A stretch of 11,501 bases of DNA from an uncultured Planctomycetaceae bacterium (GTDB lineage Bacteria > Planctomycetota > Planctomycetia > Pirellulales > Pirellulaceae): NCBI GenBank assembly GCA_937967665.1, contig CALBSZ010000623.1, positions 1-11,501 of the forward strand, written 5' to 3'. Positions 1 through 6,143 of this stretch are shown here, one piece after another. Both the position numbers and the translations under genes were made by a program. The notes beneath the pieces are model-generated. The model did not search any database. It was not told the DNA's origin and saw nothing but the letters and a program-made list of their open reading frames with translations. Position 1 is the stretch's first letter, and each line of letters opens with the position of its first letter.

Positions 1-1
1 C

Positions 2-1858
2 GGAACGGTCTCAGGTCCCATTTCGGCCGGGACCGGCTCCACGATCACCCTGCCCGGCGACTTGACGGTCGGCGATGCCAGCGCCTTCGATGATGTTAAC
101 CTGGACGGGCGCTTGAACGTGGGCAGCCACGCGCTGACCTTCAATGCGATCGGATTTACCAATTTAGGCTCGCTCACGACACTCGACGTTGTAACGATCC
201 CGGCCCCTCCCGGCTCGGCCTTCTTTGCCTATGCGTCGCTGGCCGGGCCGGGGACGATCGACGCGCCGCTCCGCTCGTATCCCTGTGCGCCCATTTCCAT
301 CTCCGGCAACTCGACGCTGGGCGACGCCGGCTCATTCGACGGGATCCATCTCCGCGGCCGGCTGAATCTGGGCAGCGACAATACGATTACGCTGAACGAC
401 GGCCACAAAGCGGTGCTCGGTTCGCAAACCACCTTCAGCGGTTCCAGCTTTGTGCTGAACGCGCCCAACGGGATTGAATTGCCCGACACGCACGCGCTGG
501 TCGGCGAAGGCGAAGTGAATACGTCGAATGCATTTGCCGAATTCGAGAATCAGGGCTTTGTCCAGTGCGCCGGCAGCGGGCTGACGTTCAATCACCTGGT
601 AACCGGGGCGGGCGATACGGGCGGAGACTGCACGTTCAACGGCGGCTTCAGGCCCGGCAACAGCCCGGCACAGATCGACATGCTCGGCAGCACGAACCTC
701 ACCCCCGCCAATACCCTGACGATGGAACTGGGCGGTACCGAAGCGGGGAGCGAATACGATCAGTTGGCGGTGACCGAGACGATGACGCTGGCCGGCGCGC
801 TGCAAGTTCAACAAATCGATCTGGGCAACGGCTATTCGTTTGCCGAAGGCGATCGTTTCGAGATCGTCACGGCCAGCCAGGTCGACGGTTCGTTCGACAG
901 CGCCAGCCTCCCGCCGCTGCCGGCCGGATTGGGTTGGCAAATGGAGTATGAACCGGACAGTGTGGCGCTGGTAATCGCGCCGGCCGAAGTCGTGGACCGG
1001 CATGTTTTCTATGACGGGTCGGCGCATGGCCGTGAGATTGCTGCAGACAAGCAGGCGTTGCTGCCGGGTGGCGAGGCGAGCTTTGCCAACTACACCAGCT
1101 TCACCGGCGGAATTACCGGCGTGGCGGTGGACGTCACGGGGTTGGCGAACGCGGCGGCCATCGGCGGCGGCGACTTCCAACTGCGCACGGGCAACAGCGG
1201 CGATCCGGCGACGTGGTCGCCAGGCCCGGCGCCGTCGGACGTTTCGGTCGAGGAGATGGCCGGCGGGGTGAGCCGCATCTGGTTAACCTGGGGCGGCGGC
1301 GCGATTCGCAACACCTGGCTGGAGATGACGGTCCAAGCGAATGCGGACACCGGCCTGGACGCGCCGGACGTGTTTTACTTCGGCAATGCGGTGGGCGAAT
1401 CGGGCGATTCGCCTTCCCATGCGTTCGTCAATGCCTTCGATTTTGCCGCGGCTCGGGATAATGCGATTTTGGACGCCGGGATTGGTAACGATTTCGATTA
1501 CAACCGGGACGGTTCGGTCGACGGCGCGGACATGGCCGTGGCCCGCGATCACCGGAGTGATATCGGCAACGTGTTGCGGTTGATCCGGCCTGCAGCGCCG
1601 GTACCCGCGTCCTTGGTGGTGCCGGCGCCGCCTGACGCGACGCTGGTGGAAGAACCCGAACCGGAGGGGGAAGACACCGTGTCCGCGGTCGCTGGGCCTC
1701 GGGCCGTGCAGGCCGCGGTCAAAGAAATGTACGGCGGCGGTCCTCGAAAATGGTTGGACCGACGTGATGGCGGCACGTCGTGGGAGGCGGAGCAGCATTT
1801 GGACGACTTGCTGGTCATAATTTCGGCGGACATCCGGGATCGCGAAGTTGGGGCGTAG
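2..1858 (+). CDS. Large secreted beta-repeat protein with dockerin-like calcium loop (5' truncated)
   Basis: The frame is open from base 2 with no start in the window, so this is the C-terminal 618 residues of a longer protein; the TTG at 62 is only an internal codon. Residues 1-210 are Gly/Asn/Asp/Thr-rich beta-repeat sequence with a clear two-copy repeat (residues 21-47 and 105-131). Residues about 215-320 resemble the last segment of autotransporter-associated beta-strand proteins, with the GNSPAQ turn, a YDQLAV strand, a G-D-RFEIV strand and a final VALVIA strand. Residues 333-470 (starting RHVFYDGSA and ending near VFYFGNAVGE) match a domain I recall as frequent in planctomycete extracellular proteins just before a dockerin. 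Residues 499-510 (bases 1496-1531) form a full EF-hand-type loop with D,N,D,S,D,D at positions 1,3,5,7,9,12. A 108-residue tail follows, with a Pro/Glu-rich linker and no visible PEP-CTERM or LPXTG signal. It probably acts outside the cell or at its surface; binding partner unknown. It is not obviously linked to the downstream cluster. Confidence 0.85.
   Translation, partial: GTVSGPISAGTGSTITLPGDLTVGDASAFDDVNLDGRLNVGSHALTFNAIGFTNLGSLTTLDVVTIPAPPGSAFFAYASLAGPGTIDAPLRSYPCAPISISGNSTLGDAGSFDGIHLRGRLNLGSDNTITLNDGHKAVLGSQTTFSGSSFVLNAPNGIELPDTHALVGEGEVNTSNAFAEFENQGFVQCAGSGLTFNHLVTGAGDTGGDCTFNGGFRPGNSPAQIDMLGSTNLTPANTLTMELGGTEAGSEYDQLAVTETMTLAGALQVQQIDLGNGYSFAEGDRFEIVTASQVDGSFDSASLPPLPAGLGWQMEYEPDSVALVIAPAEVVDRHVFYDGSAHGREIAADKQALLPGGEASFANYTSFTGGITGVAVDVTGLANAAAIGGGDFQLRTGNSGDPATWSPGPAPSDVSVEEMAGGVSRIWLTWGGGAIRNTWLEMTVQANADTGLDAPDVFYFGNAVGESGDSPSHAFVNAFDFAAARDNAILDAGIGNDFDYNRDGSVDGADMAVARDHRSDIGNVLRLIRPAAPVPASLVVPAPPDATLVEEPEPEGEDTVSAVAGPRAVQAAVKEMYGGGPRKWLDRRDGGTSWEAEQHLDDLLVIISADIRDREVGA
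62..142 (+). repeat. Beta-repeat unit, copy 1 (coding)
   Basis: This encodes residues 21-47 of the partial protein. The core pattern is (V/L)GDA-x-(A/S)FD-x3-L-x-GRLN(V/L)GS, shared with the copy at 314-394. The similarity is clear in the protein but diverged in the DNA, so it is an old structural repeat of a beta-solenoid and not a recent duplication. Confidence 0.7.
314..394 (+). repeat. Beta-repeat unit, copy 2 (coding)
   Basis: This encodes residues 105-131 of the partial protein. It repeats the pattern of the copy at 62-142 (LGDAGSFD, then GRLNLGS) at a distance of 84 residues. That spacing suggests several solenoid turns per repeat. More copies probably lie upstream of the window. Confidence 0.7.
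1496..1531 (+). other. Dockerin-like EF-hand calcium-binding loop (coding)
   Basis: Twelve codons give D-Y-N-R-D-G-S-V-D-G-A-D. All oxygen-bearing ligands of the canonical calcium loop are present (positions 1, 3, 5, 7, 9 and 12), with Gly at position 6 and Val at position 8. Type I dockerins carry two such loops; only one full loop is visible here, about 22 residues after the FDFAAARDNAIL helix, so that helix and its flank may be a degenerate partner. In planctomycetes such modules are common without known cellulosome cohesins. Confidence 0.75.
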
Positions 1859-2037
1859 CCGATTTCGCAAAAGGGCAACAGCCTATCGCCGGATTCTTGA
1901 ACTGGCATATTTGATGAAGCGTTGTCGGCGTTGAGATAATGCGCGTGGGAACGAGCGGAGAGGTCGCGGCTGGCAATACCAAGTCCTCCAATACGTGGCC
2001 GTGACTGCCGGTTTATCGTTATTTTGTGCAGGAGTAG

Positions 2038-2066
2038 TTGACTTTTGGTAAGATTTGACGCATAAG
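2038..2066 (+). promoter_or_regulatory. Candidate sigma-70-like promoter for the toroid gene
   Basis: A -35-like TTGACT (2038-2043, 5 of 6 to consensus) is followed after exactly 17 bases by CATAAG (2061-2066, 4 of 6 to TATAAT). It sits in the most AT-rich part of the gap, about 60 bases before the ATG at 2129. Planctomycete promoters are poorly defined, so this is a pattern match only. Confidence 0.35.
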
Positions 2067-2075
2067 AAGACCTTT

Positions 2076-2094
2076 ATGGGAATGATCTTCCCGT
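2076..2094 (+). promoter_or_regulatory. Leader hairpin upstream of the toroid gene
   Basis: ATGGGAA (2076-2082) pairs with TTCCCGT (2088-2094) around a 5-base loop; the stem has 7 pairs including one T-G wobble. A competing outer pairing, GAAGA (2066-2070) with TCTTC (2086-2090), overlaps it. No T-run follows, so it is not a typical intrinsic terminator. If the promoter at 2038-2066 is real, the hairpin lies at the very start of the mRNA and may affect its stability or translation. Confidence 0.3.
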
Positions 2095-2128
2095 TAAGTT
2101 CGTCCTTCATTCCTCCGAAAGTTTGCTC

Positions 2129-3283
2129 ATGCCGCGTGCGTTCTGTGTTTTGCTGACGGTTTTGATTTGCTTCGCGGGTCGTTCTTCGTGCGCGCAGGGC
2201 GAATGGGAAATTACCGCGGAAAGCGAGTTGGCCTTGCAGCGGGGACTGGAGTGGTTGGCCAAGAATCAGGGTTCGGAAGGGAATTGGAGCTCCAACGATG
2301 TTGGCCTGGTCAGCATGGGAGCGCTCGCTTTCCTGGCGGACGGACATGCCCCGGGGCGCGGCCGCTACGGCGCCGTGCTGCAACGCGCCTTGGACTATGT
2401 GATTGCCGACGCGAAGCCTTCGGGGTTGCTCAATCGCGCGTCGCCCCGCCGCGACATGTACAATCACGGGCTGTCGACATTTGTCCTGGGCCAGGCACAC
2501 GGCATGACGACGACTCGGGACCGCCGGCTGAACGATGTCTTGGACCGCGCCTTGCAGCTGATCGCGAACACGCAGGGTGAAGACGGTGGCTGGGACTATG
2601 AAGCCAAGCGTCAGAATAACGGCCACGACTTGAGTATCGCCGTGATGCAAGCCAAGGCGTTGCGCAGCGCGATGGATAGTGGCCTGGAAGTTCCTCCGGA
2701 AGTGATCCACCTGGCGATCAAGAGTGTCCGGGAACACTACATGCCGAAAAATGCTCGGCGCAGCGATCCCGAATCGGTTCAGGCCGAGGGCCCTGGTCAA
2801 TTCACTTATTCCAAAGGAGGTGGCAACGCGTCGATTGCCATGGCGGCCGCCGGCGTCGTCTGTCTGCAAGAGTTCGGCCAGTACGACGATTGGCGAATCA
2901 ACAAGAACATGGACGTCATCAGCGCCGCGGTCAAGAGTTTGCCCAAGCCTGCCAACAATCGTGATGGCAAGATGCCATTCGATGCCTACACGCTGTACTA
3001 CGTCGGTCAGGCCTTGTATCAGGTGGGCAACCCGTACTGGCAGGAGAGTTATCCGACTCTGCGGGATTATCTGGTGAAATCGCAACAGATAGACGCCAAG
3101 AATCCGGAAATCCACGGCCGCTGGCGCGACAAGGGGGCGCGCGAAGGCGGCCGCGTCGGGGAAAACAAGCCTGGCGACCTGTATGGAACGTCTGTGGCCT
3201 GTTTTATCCTGGCCATTCCTAATCGCTACCTGCCGATCCTGCAGGAAGGTAAAATCGAAAGTTTGCGGAATCGTTTTCAGTAG
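2129..3283 (+). CDS. Secreted prenyltransferase/squalene-oxidase repeat (alpha/alpha-toroid) protein
   Basis: I start this 384-residue protein at ATG 2129; a TTG six bases upstream (2123) is in frame but less likely, and neither has a good Shine-Dalgarno. Residues 1-22 are a signal peptide (MPRAF, hydrophobic VLLTVLICFAG, then SCA before QGEW), so the product is exported. The mature part consists of helical repeats with QW-like turns at 47-53 (QGSEGNW) and 149-155 (QGEDGGW), then further repeats near 222-248, 284-300 and 348-363 (GDLYGTSVACFILAIP). This is the fold of squalene-hopene cyclases, prenyltransferase beta subunits and thioester-domain proteins. The terpene-cyclase DxDD motif is absent and the protein is about 60% of the length of a true hopene cyclase, so cyclase activity is unlikely. 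A binding or scaffold role in the envelope is inferred. It lies 157 bp before the BatA-type gene on the same strand; in my recollection such proteins often neighbour BatA/VWA clusters in planctomycetes. Confidence 0.85.
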   Translation: MPRAFCVLLTVLICFAGRSSCAQGEWEITAESELALQRGLEWLAKNQGSEGNWSSNDVGLVSMGALAFLADGHAPGRGRYGAVLQRALDYVIADAKPSGLLNRASPRRDMYNHGLSTFVLGQAHGMTTTRDRRLNDVLDRALQLIANTQGEDGGWDYEAKRQNNGHDLSIAVMQAKALRSAMDSGLEVPPEVIHLAIKSVREHYMPKNARRSDPESVQAEGPGQFTYSKGGGNASIAMAAAGVVCLQEFGQYDDWRINKNMDVISAAVKSLPKPANNRDGKMPFDAYTLYYVGQALYQVGNPYWQESYPTLRDYLVKSQQIDAKNPEIHGRWRDKGAREGGRVGENKPGDLYGTSVACFILAIPNRYLPILQEGKIESLRNRFQ

Positions 3284-3318
3284 CCGCGGTGGATCATTGC
3301 CCCGGTTGGCACCGCGGC
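3283..3318 (+). terminator. Strong inverted repeat right after the toroid gene (possible attenuator)
   Basis: GCCGCGGTG (3283-3291) and CACCGCGGC (3310-3318) are perfect 9-base inverted repeats around an 18-base loop, starting at the last base of the TAG stop. The stem is very GC-rich, but no T-run follows, so it does not fit a classical intrinsic terminator. It could slow polymerase, protect the 3' end of the upstream message, or partly end transcription before the BatA-type gene. Confidence 0.45.
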
Positions 3319-3430
3319 GACACCATTGCCTGAAGGACTGCCACATCGAAAGACACACGTTTTGACTTCTCCTTTCCGTCATCGAGATCGGAGTTGTCGC
3401 GAGGACAGCGGCAAGCGGCGAGTCGCATTG

Positions 3431-3436
3431 AGAAGG
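3431..3436 (+). promoter_or_regulatory. Ribosome binding site for the BatA-type gene
   Basis: AGAAGG lies 4 bases before the ATG at 3441. The spacing is slightly short but supports this start, which also places the conserved BatA-type N-terminus at residue 1. Confidence 0.5.
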
Positions 3437-3440
3437 TAAC

Positions 3441-5978
3441 ATGAATTTTGCATCTTGGGGTTTTGCGGCGGCGGGTTTGGTCTGTGCGACGATCCCGTTC
3501 GTCATCCACTTGCTCAACCGTCGGCGATTCCGCGTGGTGAATTGGGCGGCGATGGACTTCTTGCGCGAAGCTTTGCAGCGCAATCGACGCATGCTGCAAT
3601 TGCGAGATCTGCTGCTCCTGGCGTTGCGCACCGCGGCCTTGATTCTGTTGGGCTTGGCGCTGGCGCAGCCTTATTTTTCTCACGACGAAAACGACTTCGA
3701 CGGCAGCCAGCCGCTGCATGCCGTGTTGATTGTGGACAACAGCATGAGCATGTCGTACCAGCAGTTGGACGGGACACTGCTGGACGACGCCAAAATCCGC
3801 GCGAAGAAATTCATTGAACAATTACCGCACGGCAGCAAGGTTTCCGTGATTCCACTCTGCGGTTCCGAAAACGGTTACAGTCCCGATCCCTACCCGACGC
3901 CGCAGCTGGCAATGGCCGCGTTGGACAGTATTCAAGTGGTCGATCGTTCCGCCAGCGTGCAGCGGGCGATCAACGAAGCCAAGCAGGCCTGCCAGTCGGA
4001 TCCCAACCTGGCCAAGCGAGTCGTGTTGTTGAGTGATCAGCAGCAGGTCAACTGGTCGGACCTGGGAGATGGATCGATGCTGGGCGACTTGCCGTCGCTG
4101 CAAGTCGTCGACTGTTCTCCCGCCGCGTCGGCCGACAACACCTGGATTTCGGAACTCCGCATCCAGGACGGTGTCGCGGATATAGAAACGCCGACGACGT
4201 TCGTGGTGCAGGTGCGCCATCAGGCAGCCGAGGAGCGGCGGGATGTGCAAGTCACGCTGAATGTCGACGGGGTCGACGTGGCGTCCAAAACGGTCGATTT
4301 GCCGGCCTCGACCGAAGGCGTTTCGGTCGCGCGGGAAGTAACGTTCCAACACGTCTTCAACGGGCATAACCCGGAATCGGGCAAGCCGGCTCTGGTCCCG
4401 GTCAAGGCTTCGATCACGCCGGATCGGCTGCCGCTGGATGACGAACGTCACCTGGTTTGCCATGTGGTGGCGGCGCTGCCGGTCGTGTTCGTGGACGAAT
4501 ACGGCGACGAAGAGGATCCGGTCAAGAATAAGCTCGGTGAAACACGGCACCTGCGCCAGCTACTGGCGCCGGTCACTTCGCGCACGGAGTCGGCGCGGCA
4601 ACTCGTGCAAATCCGTCATCGACGGCCCGAGGAGTTGGACCGCACCGTGCTGTCGGACGCTCGGCTGGTGGTCGTGGCCGGTTTGCGAGACCCGCAAGGG
4701 ATCGTGCCGTTGTTACAGCAGTACGTCCAGCAAGGCGGGCAACTAGTGCTGGCTGCCGGCGCGGATTTCGATCCCGCCGCCTGGAACCGCGAGGCCTGGC
4801 TGGACGGAGATGGTATCTTGCCGGCGCCGCTCGATCCCGAACCACTCGGCCAGTTGCCCGAAGAGGCGACTCAGGAACTGCGTCCGTTCTTCCTCTCCTA
4901 CGAAAGCCTTCGCAATCACGACTTCTTTCAGTTGTCGGACGCATCCGAAGAAGAGTTGCGGGATTTGTATGCCGAACCTTTCTTTTTCAAGGCCGTCCGC
5001 CCCAGACTCGACAGCGAAGTCCTGGCCACGCTACAGGCTCACGATGTCAAACGCCTGGAAGAATACTGGCAGTTGGCGCACGACGTGGCCACGCGGCGTC
5101 AGCAGTACCAGTTGGAAGAGAATGAAGGTCAAGTGACCGAATCGCAACTCGCCGACCTCGAAGCGGACCAGGCGCGGTTGGAGCAATTAGAACCCGGCTG
5201 GCTGTTGTGGCATGAAGAGTCGGTGAATGATGATTTGCCCGAAGAAGAAGAACTCCGCGGCCAGATGATCCAGTTGTTGGCCAATGCCGCGCAGCCGCGC
5301 GTGCTGGCCCGCTTCAACAATCCGGAACAATCGCCGTTCCTGGTGGAACGCCGCGTTGGAAACGGCAAGGTCGTCTTTGTTGCCACGGGCTTGCTCTCCA
5401 GCTGGAACACGCTGCCGAAGACAAATGCGATTGTCATGTTCGATCGCATCTTGCGGGACATGATGCTCTCCACGCTGCCGCGCCGCAACTATCCGGCTCA
5501 ACAACAGATTACGATTCCCGTCGAAGTCAGCGATCCGCGAGTCCTGGTGCAACTGACTCGTCCCGGCAAGGAGCAGGCAGTCGAAGCTCTCGATACTGGT
5601 TATATCAGCAAGGACCAGCTCGGCGTGACGCTCAGCCGGCCGCTGTCGCGCGGCATTTACCGCCTGGCTGCCTATGACGAGGGCGAAGGGAATCGCGGCG
5701 CGAAGTCGGTCGTCTGGGAAACACCGTTGACCATCAACGGCCAGCCCGAGGAATCGGAAATGCGGCGTCTGGATCGGCCTGATTTCGAAAACCTCGCCAG
5801 CCAGCACGCGGTGCGCTGGGTGGGAGCGGGTGAAGAGATTAGCCTGGCCGGCGTGCAGCTGAGCGGCCAAGACAGCTGGTGGTGGCTGGTCTTGTTGCTG
5901 TTGCTGTTACTACTCGTGGAGATGTCGATGCTGGCGTGGCCAGGTTTCGCCGCGACCCAGGCAGAGGCTCGGAGTTGA
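3441..5978 (+). CDS. BatA-type membrane protein with VWA and GATase-like domains
   Basis: This 845-residue protein begins with the aerotolerance BatA N-terminal domain: a first membrane helix at about 4-24, the HLLNRRRFRVVNWAAMDFL signature with its basic loop, and a second helix at about 56-76. A VWA domain follows (about 93-230). Its metal site has the DxSxS motif at 99-103 (DNSMS) and Asp199 in LLSDQQ, but the usual Thr is missing; Ser170 or Ser172 is at about that place. A beta-rich region (235-340) precedes a class I glutamine-amidotransferase-like fold (about 345-675: VVFVDEYGD, LVVVAGLRD, GGQLVLAAG, GKVVFVATG) without a visible catalytic Cys-His-Glu triad. The fold is interrupted by a helical acidic stretch at about 475-610. 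The protein ends with a membrane helix at about 813-830. BatA proteins work with MoxR ATPases, possibly in assembling or remodelling envelope complexes; the substrate here is unknown. It is separated by 165 bp from the similar gene downstream. Confidence 0.88.
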   Translation: MNFASWGFAAAGLVCATIPFVIHLLNRRRFRVVNWAAMDFLREALQRNRRMLQLRDLLLLALRTAALILLGLALAQPYFSHDENDFDGSQPLHAVLIVDNSMSMSYQQLDGTLLDDAKIRAKKFIEQLPHGSKVSVIPLCGSENGYSPDPYPTPQLAMAALDSIQVVDRSASVQRAINEAKQACQSDPNLAKRVVLLSDQQQVNWSDLGDGSMLGDLPSLQVVDCSPAASADNTWISELRIQDGVADIETPTTFVVQVRHQAAEERRDVQVTLNVDGVDVASKTVDLPASTEGVSVAREVTFQHVFNGHNPESGKPALVPVKASITPDRLPLDDERHLVCHVVAALPVVFVDEYGDEEDPVKNKLGETRHLRQLLAPVTSRTESARQLVQIRHRRPEELDRTVLSDARLVVVAGLRDPQGIVPLLQQYVQQGGQLVLAAGADFDPAAWNREAWLDGDGILPAPLDPEPLGQLPEEATQELRPFFLSYESLRNHDFFQLSDASEEELRDLYAEPFFFKAVRPRLDSEVLATLQAHDVKRLEEYWQLAHDVATRRQQYQLEENEGQVTESQLADLEADQARLEQLEPGWLLWHEESVNDDLPEEEELRGQMIQLLANAAQPRVLARFNNPEQSPFLVERRVGNGKVVFVATGLLSSWNTLPKTNAIVMFDRILRDMMLSTLPRRNYPAQQQITIPVEVSDPRVLVQLTRPGKEQAVEALDTGYISKDQLGVTLSRPLSRGIYRLAAYDEGEGNRGAKSVVWETPLTINGQPEESEMRRLDRPDFENLASQHAVRWVGAGEEISLAGVQLSGQDSWWWLVLLLLLLLLVEMSMLAWPGFAATQAEARS

Positions 5979-6143
5979 GAGAACAAGTGATCGTGGACGT
6001 CGGCACGGATTGAAGTGAATTGAATCACAACCCGCGTGGCAACGGCGCGACGGCACTGGCGCCGTCCCCGGAGCGGCCGGTGTGGTTCGCAAGGCAGACC
6101 ACAACGCGTTGATTCGCGCTGGAGATAACAGGCAGAGACCTCG
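5979..6143. other. 165-bp spacer between the two VWA genes, with two hairpins
   Basis: There is no gene here. GACGGC (6049-6054) pairs with GCCGTC (6061-6066) around a 6-base loop, and TGTGGT (6081-6086) pairs with ACCACA (6098-6103). A third pairing, GGCGC (6044-6048) with GCGCC (6059-6063), excludes the first. No T-run follows. GGAG at 6121 is too far from the ATG at 6144 to be its ribosome binding site, so translation of the next gene starts without a clear Shine-Dalgarno. Confidence 0.45.

Larger units (their letters stand above)
1859..2128. other. Intergenic region between the dockerin protein and the toroid gene
   Basis: These 270 bases hold no convincing gene. They are more AT-rich than the coding sequence, especially from about 2005 to 2130. 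I see a candidate promoter (2038-2066) and a leader hairpin (2076-2094), but no GC-rich stem with a T-run that would end transcription of the upstream gene. Readthrough from upstream is therefore possible, though the long gap and candidate promoter favour an independent transcription unit starting here. Confidence 0.6.

Noticed and set aside
332..1180. Minus-strand open frame (282 codons) opposite the dockerin protein
   Set aside because: It is Arg/Gln/Ala/Val-rich without motifs, and it is opposite a frame with recognisable repeats and domains.
2123..2128. TTG start at 2123 for the toroid gene
   Set aside because: The ATG at 2129 gives an equally good signal peptide and is the commoner start codon; no ribosome site favours the TTG.
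2129..3283. Toroid gene as a squalene-hopene cyclase
   Set aside because: No DxDD motif, about 60% of the expected length, and a cleavable signal peptide.
3362..3390. Possible promoter before the BatA-type gene (TTGACT at 3362-3367)
   Set aside because: The -35-like box is good, but the region 16-18 bases downstream (around AGATCG) has no resemblance to a -10 box.
1883..3631. Long minus-strand open frame (582 codons) opposite the toroid gene
   Set aside because: The translation is rich in Arg, Gln, His and Val with no domain or signal, it covers a well-supported gene, and it begins inside the BatA-type gene. It reflects GC-rich codon use on the opposite strand.
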